Assembly (NCBI GenBank): GCA_910580195.1
Contig: CAJTWA010000011.1
Coordinates: 1-64,000, forward strand
Origin: an uncultured Lachnospiraceae bacterium
Lineage (GTDB): Bacteria; Bacillota; Clostridia; Lachnospirales; Lachnospiraceae
Reading direction: 5' to 3'
Length of the DNA: 64,000 nt
Shown: positions 50,604-59,798 of the stretch, in pieces
Layout: each line of letters begins with the position of its first letter
Position numbering within the stretch: position 1 is the stretch's first letter
Position numbers and translations under genes: made by a program
The notes under the pieces: model-generated
What the model was told of the DNA's origin: nothing
Seen by the model: only the letters and a program-made list of their open reading frames with translations
Databases searched by the model: none

Positions 50604-51047
50604 ATGGCAAAGAGAGAGGCAAAAGTAACCCCAGTGAAAACAGCTCCGGCAAAGGCAGCAGAGGTCAAAGAAGAAGTAAAAAATGCACCGGAACAGGCAG
50701 AAGAAACTAAAGCAGCCAAAGCAGAAGAACCGAAGAAGGAAACAGAAGACGTGAAAGCTGAAACAGCGAAAAAAGAAACCGCTGCCAAGAAAACAACAGC
50801 AGCAAAAAAGACAGCAGCAGCTAAGAAAACAGAAACGAAAAAAGCAGAAAAAGTAGAAGAAATTTACTTACAGTTCCATGGGCAGGAAATTTTCACAAAA
50901 GAGATTTTGGATAAGGCGAAACAGGCTTACGTTGCAGAAGGCCACAGGGAGTCTTCCATCAAGTCCATCCGCCTTTACATCAAGCCGGAAGAGAACATGG
51001 CTTATTATGTAATTAACGAGAAAATTGCAGGCGGCGTAGCCCTGTAA
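50604..51047 (+). CDS. Lys/Ala-rich protein with C-terminal DUF6465 domain
   Basis: A 147-residue protein. Residues 1-85 are a low-complexity Lys/Ala/Glu tail (KKETAAKKTTAAKKTAAAKK), resembling histone H1-like or nucleoid tails. Residues 86-147 form a compact domain (EEIYLQFHGQEIFTKEILDK ... SIRLYIKPEENMAYYVIN) that I know as DUF6465 from Lachnospiraceae. Function unknown; the basic tail suggests nucleic-acid or ribosome contact. GGGAGGAAATGGAAA precedes the ATG. Confidence 0.75.
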   Translation: MAKREAKVTPVKTAPAKAAEVKEEVKNAPEQAEETKAAKAEEPKKETEDVKAETAKKETAAKKTTAAKKTAAAKKTETKKAEKVEEIYLQFHGQEIFTKEILDKAKQAYVAEGHRESSIKSIRLYIKPEENMAYYVINEKIAGGVAL

Positions 51048-51137
51048 ATAGAAATTTGAGATAGGAATATAGGAATCCACTTGTTATGAAAATGGCAGGT
51101 GGATTTGTTGCATCTTAGGGAAATGCAGGAGATTGAC

Positions 51138-52208
51138 ATGCGAAGGATTATTATAGCAGACGACGTGGAACTCAACCGTGAGCTTTTGCGCGGCGTGCTG
51201 GAAGACACTTATCTTGTAGAAATGGCAGAAGACGGCGAAGAGGCCCTTGCGAAATTGGCAGAGTTCCATCAGGAAACCGCAGTCGTCCTTCTGGATTTAA
51301 AAATGCCGAATATGGATGGCTACACCGTCCTTGAAGAGATGCGGGGAAGGGGCTGGACCGAGAAAATACCAGTGCTTGTCATAAGCGGGGAGGATGCCGC
51401 AGAGGCAGAAAACCGCTGTTTTGAGCTGGGGGTGGCAGATTTCGTCCACAAGCCCTTTGAAGGCTCCATTGTAAAGAACCGCATAAAAAATGCAGTAGAC
51501 TTGTTTGCAGGAAGGAACCAGTTAGCGCAGAAGGTAGAGGAACAGGCGAAAGCCTTAAAGGAACGGGACCGGATTATCCAGCTTCAGGCAGAAAAGCTGC
51601 GGGAAGGCAGGGCGTTTGTAAAGCTCATGATGGAGTACCGCTCCGCCATGCTGGAAGTGGAAACAAGGCTCAAGGTGCTGAACGACGAATTTTCCATTGA
51701 ATATAACCGGAACCCCTTTGAGTCCATCAAAAGCAGGTTAAAGTCCCCGGCAAGCATTTATGAAAAGCTGGAACGGAAGGGATTCCCTATTTCCGTGGAA
51801 AGCATTGAGGAGAACTTAACTGACGTGGCAGGCCTTAGGGTCATCTGTTCGTTCCCAGACGACATTTACCGCTTGGCAGACCTGTGCACCCGGCAGGACG
51901 ACATTTCCCTGATACGGAAAAAAGACTACATTAAGTACCCGAAATGCAATGGCTACCGGAGCCTGCACTTAATCTTAAGCGTGCCGATTTTCCTCTCAGA
52001 CCGGAAGAAATATGTCAAGGTGGAAGTCCAGTTCCGCACCATCGCCATGGATTTCTGGGCCAGCTTAGAGCACAAATTAAAATATAAAAAAGACGTGGAT
52101 GAAGCGGATGGGATTATCCTGCAGCTAAAAGCCTGTGCAGATTCCATTGAGGAACTGGATTACCAGATGCAGGAAATCCGGGACAGAATAGACAAGTCCA
52201 GAGGGTAA
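51138..52208 (+). CDS. Receiver domain fused to small alarmone synthetase
   Basis: A 356-residue two-domain protein. Residues 1-120 are a response-regulator receiver with the full acidic pocket (D8, D9), phosphoacceptor D53 in LLDLKMP and K105. A coiled coil (about 128-160) links it to a RelQ-type (p)ppGpp synthetase (about 165-330): SRLKSPASIYEKLERKG, ENLTDVAGLRVICSF, KDYIKYPKCNGYRSLHLI and VEVQFRTIAMDFWASLEHKL. No hydrolase domain. The arrangement implies alarmone synthesis switched by phosphorylation. GCAGGAGATTGAC precedes ATG 51138. The OmpR-type regulator starts 18 bases after its stop. Confidence 0.85.
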   Translation: MRRIIIADDVELNRELLRGVLEDTYLVEMAEDGEEALAKLAEFHQETAVVLLDLKMPNMDGYTVLEEMRGRGWTEKIPVLVISGEDAAEAENRCFELGVADFVHKPFEGSIVKNRIKNAVDLFAGRNQLAQKVEEQAKALKERDRIIQLQAEKLREGRAFVKLMMEYRSAMLEVETRLKVLNDEFSIEYNRNPFESIKSRLKSPASIYEKLERKGFPISVESIEENLTDVAGLRVICSFPDDIYRLADLCTRQDDISLIRKKDYIKYPKCNGYRSLHLILSVPIFLSDRKKYVKVEVQFRTIAMDFWASLEHKLKYKKDVDEADGIILQLKACADSIEELDYQMQEIRDRIDKSRG

Positions 52209-52226
52209 TGGGGAAGGAGGCGGCGT

Positions 52227-52898
52227 ATGTACAAATTATTAGTAGTGGAGGACGATGAGGTCATTGCAAGGGCCATTAAAAGCCACATGGAAAGCTGGGG
52301 CTACGAGGTAGCCTGCGCAGAGGATTTCAAAGACGTGCTTTCTGCCTTTGTGGAGGAAAAGCCCCAGCTTGTGCTGATGGACATTTCCCTGCCCTTTTAT
52401 AACGGGTTCCATTGGTGCGACGCCATACGGGGGATTTCCAAGGTCCCTGTAATTTTCATTTCCTCTGCTTCGGATAATATGAATATTGTCATGGCAGTCA
52501 ATATGGGCGGGGATGATTTCATTGCAAAGCCCTTTGACTTGAATGTGCTGCAGGCGAAGGTACAGGCCATGCTGCGCAGGGCTTATGATTTTGCAGGGGA
52601 AACCAGCCTGCTGGAACATAAGGGGATGATTTTTGACAGCAGCAGGGGGGTTGTGTCCTATGAGGGGGCGCAGGCAGAGCTTACAAAAAATGAGATGGGC
52701 ATTTTAAAAGCCCTGCTGGAGCAGAAAGGGAAAATCGTGACGCGCGACAAGCTGATGGAACGGCTCTGGGAATCCGACAGCTTTATTGATGACAATACCC
52801 TTACGGTCAATGTAGCAAGGCTTAGGAAGAAGCTGGAGGGCATTGGGGTTGTGGATATGGTAAAGACGCGGAAGGGGATTGGCTATGCAGTGGATTAA
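52227..52898 (+). CDS. OmpR-family response regulator, BceR-like
   Basis: A 223-residue response regulator: receiver (VVEDDEVIARAIKSHM, LVLMDISLPFYNGF, FIAKPFD) and C-terminal winged helix (AELTKNEMGILKALLEQKGK ... DNTLTVNVARLRKKLE). The receiver wording and the kinase partner are those of Bce/Gra/Vra systems that sense cell-wall-active peptides through their ABC transporter. It overlaps the kinase gene by 14 bases. GGAAGGAGGCGGCGT precedes the ATG. Confidence 0.88.
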   Translation: MYKLLVVEDDEVIARAIKSHMESWGYEVACAEDFKDVLSAFVEEKPQLVLMDISLPFYNGFHWCDAIRGISKVPVIFISSASDNMNIVMAVNMGGDDFIAKPFDLNVLQAKVQAMLRRAYDFAGETSLLEHKGMIFDSSRGVVSYEGAQAELTKNEMGILKALLEQKGKIVTRDKLMERLWESDSFIDDNTLTVNVARLRKKLEGIGVVDMVKTRKGIGYAVD

Positions 52899-53925
52899 GG
52901 CCTACATCCTGCGCCATAAGGTTGGGATCCTGATGTATCTGGCCTTTTGCTTTATTTTTGCAATTGTGCTGTACCTCTACCGGATGCCCATGGAGCCTGT
53001 CTTATACGCAGTGGGTCTTTGCTTTGCCCTTGCCCTCATTGTGCTGGCTGCAGACAGCGCCCGCTACCGCAAAAAAGCCGAAGAGCTGCTCTGGCAGCTA
53101 GAAGCCGTAAAAAACGGCACAGAAAAGCTCCCAAAGCCAGAAGATGAAATGGAAAGGCTCTACCAGATGCTCCTTGAAAATGCCCAGATCGAGCGCGCCC
53201 GGCAGGTAGGGGAAATCTTAAAAGAAAAGTCAGACGTGACGGACTATTTTACCTTGTGGACGCACCAGATTAAGACCCCCATTGCAGCCATGCATTTGCT
53301 GCTCCAGCAGGAAATTGGGCTGCAAAAGCAGGAATCAGGTACCTCGGAGCGGGTGCAGGGAGCGGGCGCAGGGGATTTGCTGGCAGAAGAATATTATGCG
53401 CAGAAACGGGAACTGGAGTCAGAATTGTTTAAGGTTGAGCAGTATGTGGAAATGGTGCTCCAGTACCTGCGCCTAAACAGCTCCGTCAATGATTTTGTCC
53501 TGCAGGAATATGATTTGGATAACATTATCCGCCAAGCGGTACGCAAATACGCCCCCATGTTCATCCGCAAAAAGCTGTCCCTCCAATATAGCCCCGTACA
53601 GGCGAAGGCAGTAACTGACGAAAAGTGGCTGGTATTCGTGCTGGAGCAAATCTTAAGCAACGCCATCAAATATACTGCTGCCGGAGGGGTTTCCATTTTC
53701 ATGGAAAATGGCTGCCTTGTGGTAGCAGACACCGGCATCGGCATCCTGCCGGAGGACCTTCCCCGGATTTTTGAGAAAGGCTACACCGGCTATAACGGCA
53801 GGGGCGATAAGAAAGCCTCCGGCATTGGCTTGTATCTGGTGAAGATGATACTGGATAAGCTGGGGCATAAGGTTTTGGTTGAGTCAGGGCTGGGGGAGGG
53901 GACGAAGGTGAAGCTGCTGTTTTGA
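52885..53925 (+). CDS. Intramembrane-sensing histidine kinase, BceS-like
   Basis: A 346-residue kinase with two close membrane spans (about residues 12-30 and 36-56) and almost no extracellular loop, typical of Bce-type kinases that get their signal from the transporter. The phosphoacceptor region is DYFTLWTHQIKTPIAAMHLL (His in THQIKTP). The ATPase domain shows LEQILSNAIKYT, ADTGIGI, and SGIGLYLVKMI. ATG at 52885 lies within the end of the regulator gene. The matching ABC transporter genes are 3 kb further on. Confidence 0.88.
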   Translation: MQWIKAYILRHKVGILMYLAFCFIFAIVLYLYRMPMEPVLYAVGLCFALALIVLAADSARYRKKAEELLWQLEAVKNGTEKLPKPEDEMERLYQMLLENAQIERARQVGEILKEKSDVTDYFTLWTHQIKTPIAAMHLLLQQEIGLQKQESGTSERVQGAGAGDLLAEEYYAQKRELESELFKVEQYVEMVLQYLRLNSSVNDFVLQEYDLDNIIRQAVRKYAPMFIRKKLSLQYSPVQAKAVTDEKWLVFVLEQILSNAIKYTAAGGVSIFMENGCLVVADTGIGILPEDLPRIFEKGYTGYNGRGDKKASGIGLYLVKMILDKLGHKVLVESGLGEGTKVKLLF

Positions 53926-54076
53926 AAATAATTTATGATATATGGAAATATGGCAAAAGGCAATGCTGTATAAAAGGCTTTGGATTAGGCAAGATTAGGT
54001 TTTGGTATTTCCATGGTGGCTGAAAGGTATTTTTAGTGCAAGAAATACCGTGGAGATTACGGAATGGGGGAATGGC

Positions 54077-55666
54077 ATGGAACTTGAAATCAGCATAGAA
54101 GATCTTTTGAATAAACGGCGGATGGAATCAGACCGTATTGAATTTAAGGCTGGTTGGAACCCGGATGACATATATCGCAGCGTCTGTGCATTTGCGAATG
54201 ATTTTGACAATGTTGGCGGCGGGTATATCGTGGTTGGCGTAGAAGAAAAAAATGGGTTTGCAGTCCGTCCGGTGAAAGGGATAAACGAGCAGGAACTTGA
54301 TAAAATCCAAAAAGAAATTTTAGGTTACAACAATACGATGGTCCCAGCCTATTTTCCAAAAGTTATTCTTGAAGAAGTGGATCAAAAGTTTGTCATGGTA
54401 CTGTGGGTGGCGGCTGGGGTGCAGCGGCCTTATAAAGTGCCGGAACATGTGACAGCTAAGAGGGATAAAAAGCATTACTATTATATCCGTTATGCGTCGA
54501 GTTCTGTACGTGCGAATCCAGAACAGGAACGGGAACTGGTGAATATGGCGTACCATGCCCCATTTGATGCAAGGCCGAATTTTGAAGCTTCGGAAGAGGA
54601 TATTTCTGTTACGCTCCTTAGGGATCATTTAGTAGAAACGAAAAGCAAGCTTTCCAAACAGGTGATTGAGCGCGGGGTAATGCCGGTATTAAATGATATG
54701 CAGCTTTTGGTTGGGCCGCCTGAGCATCAGTATATTTCGAACGCAGCATTAATGATGTTTTGTGGGCATTTAGATAAATTTTTTCCGTACACACAGGTTG
54801 AAATAGTAAAATTTCCGGAAGGCAGTGTAAAAAATCCCAATAATTTCAAGGAATTTCCGATTATTAAAGGTTCTGTGCCAATGATTATCCGGCGGACAAT
54901 GCAGGCGCTGCAGGATTTGGTAATAGAAGAAATGGTAACAAAAGTGAATTACCAAATGGAAGCCATCCGTAGGTTTAACTATCCTTATCAGGCATTGGAA
55001 GAGGCAGTGGTAAATGCTTTTTACCACAGGGACTATATGTCATATGAACCTGTGCATATTGAAATCGAGCCGGAGTGCATCAACATCATTAGTTTTCCGG
55101 GAATAGACCGGTCCATATCTATGGAAACCATTGCAGCTGGGGAACGTTTCCGTTCAAGGGTTTACCGTAACAGAAGGCTTGGTGAATTTTTAAAGGAACT
55201 GGATTTATCAGAAGGACATTCTACAGGCGTTCCAACCATTCAGGAAGAACTGAAAAAGAATGGTTCTCCAAGGGCAAAGTTTTATACAGATGAAAGCCGG
55301 CGGGCATTGCGGGTAGAGATCCCAGTCCATCCGGATTTCATTGCAAAAAAAGCAGACATTGGGAAAGAAAAAGCAGATATTGGGGAGGAAAAAGCAGACA
55401 TTGAAAAACTGAAACCTATTTATAGGAAAAAATTAAAGCAAGGCGGCTTTAATAAAACAACATTTCTCCGGGTGGATGTTTTGCTGCAGGAGGTAAAAGC
55501 TGGGCAGGTGTTTGGGAGGAAAGAAGTGGTACAGGCATTAAAAATTTCACCTGCCGCGGCTTCAGCCTTTCTCTCGAAAATGAAGGATGCTGGAATAATC
55601 ATAGCGGTTTCGGGGCATGGGAAAGGGAAATACCAGCTTAATACGGAAAATCCCAATGATAGCTGA
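54077..55666 (+). CDS. AlbA_2/Schlafen-type ATP-binding protein
   Basis: A 529-residue protein. The N-terminal AlbA_2 domain has ESDRIEFKAGWNPDDIYRSV (residues about 16-35) and GGGYIVVGVEE. The centre is a RecG-like C-terminal region (YPYQALEEAVVNAFYHRDY, INIISFPG, GVPTIQEEL). The end is a winged helix, preceded by three KADI-type heptads (about residues 422-442). Such proteins are thought to bind nucleic acid or nucleotides, as regulators or defence effectors. It splits the bceRS genes from bceAB. GGGGGAATGGC precedes ATG 54077. Confidence 0.75.
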   Translation: MELEISIEDLLNKRRMESDRIEFKAGWNPDDIYRSVCAFANDFDNVGGGYIVVGVEEKNGFAVRPVKGINEQELDKIQKEILGYNNTMVPAYFPKVILEEVDQKFVMVLWVAAGVQRPYKVPEHVTAKRDKKHYYYIRYASSSVRANPEQERELVNMAYHAPFDARPNFEASEEDISVTLLRDHLVETKSKLSKQVIERGVMPVLNDMQLLVGPPEHQYISNAALMMFCGHLDKFFPYTQVEIVKFPEGSVKNPNNFKEFPIIKGSVPMIIRRTMQALQDLVIEEMVTKVNYQMEAIRRFNYPYQALEEAVVNAFYHRDYMSYEPVHIEIEPECINIISFPGIDRSISMETIAAGERFRSRVYRNRRLGEFLKELDLSEGHSTGVPTIQEELKKNGSPRAKFYTDESRRALRVEIPVHPDFIAKKADIGKEKADIGEEKADIEKLKPIYRKKLKQGGFNKTTFLRVDVLLQEVKAGQVFGRKEVVQALKISPAAASAFLSKMKDAGIIIAVSGHGKGKYQLNTENPNDS

Positions 55667-55738
55667 ATTTAAAGCGTGGTAAGGAATACTGCCATTTTCC
55701 AATGTATTTTAAGGTATGTTCCGCCGCTTATGCAGCCA

Positions 55739-56293
55739 TTAAGTGGCAGGGTTTTCTTTGTATAACGTAATATTGGAGCTTATCTTTTCCGGGAAGGACG
55801 CCCGGTAAATCCCATGGTACTCCGCAAAGGAAACGTCCGCCCCATTGGTAAGGACCTGCATTTTCACGCCAAACAGATCCACCAGAAAAGGCATCACAGC
55901 CATCCCATTCCTTAAGTAGAAAGCCTTCCGCCGGATGCGTTCTTCCCGGTTCGGGGCGTCCGCGCCGGTATCTTCGATTTCAAGGACAAGCCGTTTCCCC
56001 GCATATCGTCCCTGCAAAAGCCTAAGGGCGCCGGAGCCAATCTCCTGCCCCCGCAGCTTCGGGGAGATGGCAAAGTAATCCAGCAGGACTAAGTCACGGT
56101 ACAGGACAGTCATGGCAAGCCCGAGGAAAGCGCCGCCTTCCCCCTCAATTGCCAGCAGTTCCATCACCCCTTCCCGGCTTTTTTCCACCATAAGGGGGAA
56201 GGGCTTACGCTCGGCAGCAGGGAATGTTTCCATATATAAATGTTCTAGGCTGGCAAATTGCGCTTCGGTGGTGCAGTTTGTTAATTTCATCAT
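55739..56293 (-). CDS. GNAT-family N-acetyltransferase
   Basis: An acetyltransferase of about 184 residues. Visible are LEHLYMETFPAAERKPFPLM at the N-terminus, GAFLGLAMTVLYRDLVLLDY and the acetyl-CoA loop SPKLRGQEIGSGALRLL. Acceptor unknown. Start set at the ATG at 56293, since GAAAGGA lies 9 bases upstream; a much longer frame (to 56527) has no family resemblance in its first 75 residues. It lies antisense between the AlbA-type gene and bceA. Confidence 0.8.
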   Translation of the reverse strand: MMKLTNCTTEAQFASLEHLYMETFPAAERKPFPLMVEKSREGVMELLAIEGEGGAFLGLAMTVLYRDLVLLDYFAISPKLRGQEIGSGALRLLQGRYAGKRLVLEIEDTGADAPNREERIRRKAFYLRNGMAVMPFLVDLFGVKMQVLTNGADVSFAEYHGIYRASFPEKISSNITLYKENPAT

Positions 56294-56530
56294 AATATCC
56301 ATTCCTTTCGTTTCGTGCAAAATAGAATAGAAAAGCGCCTGTTCCCGGCAGCTTTTCACCATAATCCATGCCGTGGGCCTATATCTGTCAATCATACTGC
56401 TTTCCCTAACATAAATCAAGTATTTTAGCCCATTTATACGCCTTTCATTTGGCACAAATCCCCACGGGGCGCCTTCGGTGCCCAACAAACTGTTGCGCAC
56501 ATTTTGGGGAAAGCAATTTTCAAACACGCT

Positions 56531-56697
56531 CTAGTGTACTGTCTGGATTATATTCAGGCAATCTCACTTGTCTATCTGCCCATCTGCCGCGTTGGATTTT
56601 CTAGCCGTAGCCACCGCTACGCCGTCGAAAATCCGCCTTGCAAATGAACAGATATCCGGCGTGATTTTACCTAAATATAATCCAGACAGTACACTAG
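56531..56697. repeat. Family-2 palindromic element, copy 2
   Basis: A 167-base element with perfect 24-base inverted arms (CTAGTGTACTGTCTGG... and ...CCAGACAGTACACTAG). The core contains ATCTGCCGCGTTGG, AGCCGTAGCC and CCGCCTTGCAAATG, matching the core at 442-604, whose arms are unrelated in sequence. The inner part forms a further hairpin (GGATTTTC ... GAAAATCC). The rest of 56294-56839 holds only the bceA leader. Confidence 0.85.
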
Positions 56698-56839
56698 GTT
56701 TAGCCGCCGGAGCAATAACATGGCTTTAACCTTACAAAACCGTAAGGATTCCCCCGCAAAATGTAAGCCAAAATTAAGGCATCCCCTGCCAAAATCCAGT
56801 ATACTGTTACCAGAACAACAGAAAACAAGGAGGACGATT

Positions 56840-57610
56840 ATGGCAATCTTAGAAGTGAACAACGTAAAAAAAATATATACCACAAGATTCGGGGGCAACC
56901 AAGTGCAGGCCTTGACAGACGTCAGCTTTTCCGTGGAAAAGGGGGAGTATGTAGCCATTATGGGGGAATCAGGTTCTGGGAAAACCACTTTGCTGAATAT
57001 TCTGGCAGCTTTGGATAAAGCCACTTCCGGGCTGGTGCTGCTGAACGGGAAGAACCTTTCCACCCTGCGGGATTCTGAGGTATCGGCCTTCCGCCGGGAA
57101 AACCTTGGGTTTGTATTCCAAGACTTTAACCTGTTAGATAATTTTAATATCCAAGACAATATTTTCCTTCCTTTGGTGCTGGCAGGGAAAAATTACAACG
57201 AAATGCGGGTGCGCCTGATGCCCATTGCAGAAAGTTTGGGGATTAAGGCGATTCTGGGCAAATTCCCCTATGAGGTATCCGGCGGGCAGAAGCAGCGGGC
57301 AGCGGTAGCGCGTGCGCTGATTACCAACCCGCAGCTCATTCTGGCAGATGAGCCCACCGGGGCGCTGGATTCCAAGGCGGCGGAAAGCCTTCTGGCCCAG
57401 TTTCAGGAAATCAATGGGGCAGGCCAGACCATCCTGATGGTGACACATTCCACCCAAGCGGCAAGCCGCGCCAAGCGGGTGCTGTTTATCAAGGATGGGA
57501 AGGTGTTCCACCAGATTTACAAGGGGAGCAGCACCAATGAGGAAATGTACCAGAAGATTTCCGATACCCTTACCGTAATTACCACTGGCGGGAAAAAAGA
57601 AACGGCTTAA
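56840..57610 (+). CDS. Bce-type ABC transporter ATPase
   Basis: A 256-residue ATP-binding subunit of the MacB/Bce class. Walker A GESGSGKTT at residues 42-50, Q-loop FVFQDFNLLDN, signature VSGGQKQR, Walker B LILADEPTGALD and H-loop MVTHS. It pairs with the permease encoded 25 bases downstream to expel or detach antimicrobial peptides and to signal to the BceS-like kinase. AAGGAGGACGATT precedes ATG 56840. Confidence 0.9.
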   Translation: MAILEVNNVKKIYTTRFGGNQVQALTDVSFSVEKGEYVAIMGESGSGKTTLLNILAALDKATSGLVLLNGKNLSTLRDSEVSAFRRENLGFVFQDFNLLDNFNIQDNIFLPLVLAGKNYNEMRVRLMPIAESLGIKAILGKFPYEVSGGQKQRAAVARALITNPQLILADEPTGALDSKAAESLLAQFQEINGAGQTILMVTHSTQAASRAKRVLFIKDGKVFHQIYKGSSTNEEMYQKISDTLTVITTGGKKETA

Positions 57611-57635
57611 GTCTTGGAAAGGAATGGTGAAGGGC

Positions 57636-59651
57636 ATGAATGGATTTTTTTATGGAAAACTTGCAGTTGGGAACTTAAAGAAAAATGGAAGGCTGTACCT
57701 GCCGTATATCCTTGCAGCCGTCGGCATTGGCGCCATGTACTATATTATGGTGGCCTTGGCTGGGGATGAAGGGATTATGGATATGCCGGGAGCATTAGAG
57801 CTTAAGATGATTATGGGCCTTGGCTGCGGGGTTATTATGGTTTTTGCAATTATTTTCCTGTTTTACACCAACAGCTTCCTGATGAAACGCCGGAAGAAGG
57901 AATTTGGCCTGTTCCATATCCTTGGGATGGAGAAACGCCACATTGGGAGGATGATGTTCTGGGAAACCTGCATGGTGGGATTTATCAGCATTGCCGGCGC
58001 CCTTACGGCTGGGGTGATCCTCTACAAATTAGTCGTCTTGGTGCTGCTGCGCATTACAGGCTTGGAAGTGCCCTTTGGGTTCCGTATTTCCGGTTCTGGG
58101 ATTGCAACGGTAGCGGCCTGTTTTGCAGTAATTTTCATCATGACTTTGCTGTACAACCTGCGCCAAGTGCAGAAAGCCAATGCCATAGAGCTTTTGCACA
58201 GTGGCAGCCAAGGGGAACGGGAGCCAAAGACCAGATGGCTGCTGGCCCTGGTTGGCTTGGCTGCTTTGGGGCTTGGGTATGGGATTGCCATTGTGACGGA
58301 AGACCCAGTCGGCGCAATGCTGCTGTTTTTTGTGGCGGTGCTGCTGGTTGTCCTTGGGACTTACTGCCTGTTCACGGCGGGCAGCATTGCAGTGCTGAAA
58401 ATGATGCGCAGGAACAAAAAATATTATTATAAAACCAAGCATTTTACGTCCGTATCTGGGATGATTTACCGTATGAAGCAGAATGCGGTGGGGCTTGCCA
58501 ATATCTGTATTTTAAGCACGATGGTGCTGGTTATGGTATCGGGCACGGTATCCCTGTATGCAGGGGTGGACGATATTATTGATACCCGCTACCCAAAGGA
58601 TTTTGCCATCACCGGGTATGGCGGTATGCCGGAAGAAGAGAAAGCAGCCTTGAAAGGGATGTTCTTGCAGGCAGCGGAGGAAACCGGCCTTACCGTAGGG
58701 GAAACTACAGAATATTCAACCTTAAGCTTTGCCGTGTGGAAATCTGGGGAAAACATGGTGATTACAAGCCCGCAGGGCGGAACCCCGGAAGGCAGCATGT
58801 GCATACTGGAACTGCTTACCTTAGAGGAATTTAACCGTTTTTCCAAAGAACAGAAAGAACTTGCAGAGGATGAAATCCTCGTCAGCGTAAGGCAGGGGGA
58901 CGATGGGGAGCAGGGTTACAATTTTAATGGTATGCAATTCCGCATCAAAGAGTACCTTGAGGATTTTACGCTGGAAGGGTTGGACACAAACGTTGTGTAC
59001 GATGGGTACTTCGTGGTGGTAAAGGACAGCCAAATATTGGAAAAAATTAATGGGCTGCAGCGGGAAGCCTATGGGGACAGGGCAAGCACCGAAAATTACA
59101 GCCTCTATGCAAACCTTTCTGGGGAAAAGCAGCAGAAGGCAGCTTGCGGGAAACGGCTGGAAGAACTGCTTGGGGCCTATAACCAAGACAAGGGGGAAGA
59201 AGGGCTTGCAGTGAGCATAAACGTGAAAGAGGAGCAGCGGGAAGGTTTCCTGATTTTCTGCGGCGGGTTCTTGTTCCTCGGGGTGTTCTTAGGGTTTGTG
59301 TTCCTGATGGCAACGGTGCTGATTATTTACTACAAGCAGGTTTCCGAAGGGTATGAGGATAAAGAGCGGTTTGAGATTATGCAGAAAGTGGGCATGGGCC
59401 CGAGGGAGGTAAAGGCCTCCATCCACAGCCAGATCCTGAAGGTATTTTTCCTTCCCCTGGTGATGGCCTGCATCCACCTTACCATGGCTTTCCCTATGCT
59501 GAACCGGCTCCTGTTGCTGTTTAACCTAAGGAACCCACAGCTGTTTGCAACTTGTACCATCTTATGCGTGGGGGTTTTTGCAGCGATTTACGGGATTGTG
59601 TTTGGGATTACGGCGAAAGCGTATTACCGGATTGTAGGGGAGCAGAGGTAG
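57636..59651 (+). CDS. Bce-type ABC transporter permease
   Basis: A 671-residue FtsX-type permease with ten predicted membrane segments and the large extracellular domain (about residues 320-520) that marks Bce transporters and contacts peptides such as bacitracin or nisin. It opens FFYGKLAVGNLKKNGRLYLP and carries KRRKKEFGLFHILGMEKRHI after the second span. ATG at 57636 is preferred; an ATG at 57624 lies too close to GGAAAGG. A strong terminator follows. Confidence 0.88.
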   Translation: MNGFFYGKLAVGNLKKNGRLYLPYILAAVGIGAMYYIMVALAGDEGIMDMPGALELKMIMGLGCGVIMVFAIIFLFYTNSFLMKRRKKEFGLFHILGMEKRHIGRMMFWETCMVGFISIAGALTAGVILYKLVVLVLLRITGLEVPFGFRISGSGIATVAACFAVIFIMTLLYNLRQVQKANAIELLHSGSQGEREPKTRWLLALVGLAALGLGYGIAIVTEDPVGAMLLFFVAVLLVVLGTYCLFTAGSIAVLKMMRRNKKYYYKTKHFTSVSGMIYRMKQNAVGLANICILSTMVLVMVSGTVSLYAGVDDIIDTRYPKDFAITGYGGMPEEEKAALKGMFLQAAEETGLTVGETTEYSTLSFAVWKSGENMVITSPQGGTPEGSMCILELLTLEEFNRFSKEQKELAEDEILVSVRQGDDGEQGYNFNGMQFRIKEYLEDFTLEGLDTNVVYDGYFVVVKDSQILEKINGLQREAYGDRASTENYSLYANLSGEKQQKAACGKRLEELLGAYNQDKGEEGLAVSINVKEEQREGFLIFCGGFLFLGVFLGFVFLMATVLIIYYKQVSEGYEDKERFEIMQKVGMGPREVKASIHSQILKVFFLPLVMACIHLTMAFPMLNRLLLLFNLRNPQLFATCTILCVGVFAAIYGIVFGITAKAYYRIVGEQR

Positions 59652-59671
59652 CGCCAATTAAAAATGATTGA

Positions 59672-59710
59672 AAGCAGTTCTGGGATGAAACTTTCCCAGA
59701 ACTGCTTTTT
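59672..59710 (+). terminator. Intrinsic terminator after bceAB
   Basis: AAGCAGTTCTGGGA pairs perfectly with TCCCAGAACTGCTT over 14 bp around an 8-base loop, followed by TTT. It ends the permease transcript 20 bases after its stop and may also serve the convergent prs gene. Confidence 0.9.
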
Positions 59711-59798
59711 GCGGAACAGCCAGAAAAATGCACCTGCATACCTTACCATATTTCCAACTGGATGGCCCTGCTGTAAATACCGCCTTTCTGCTTTCGGG

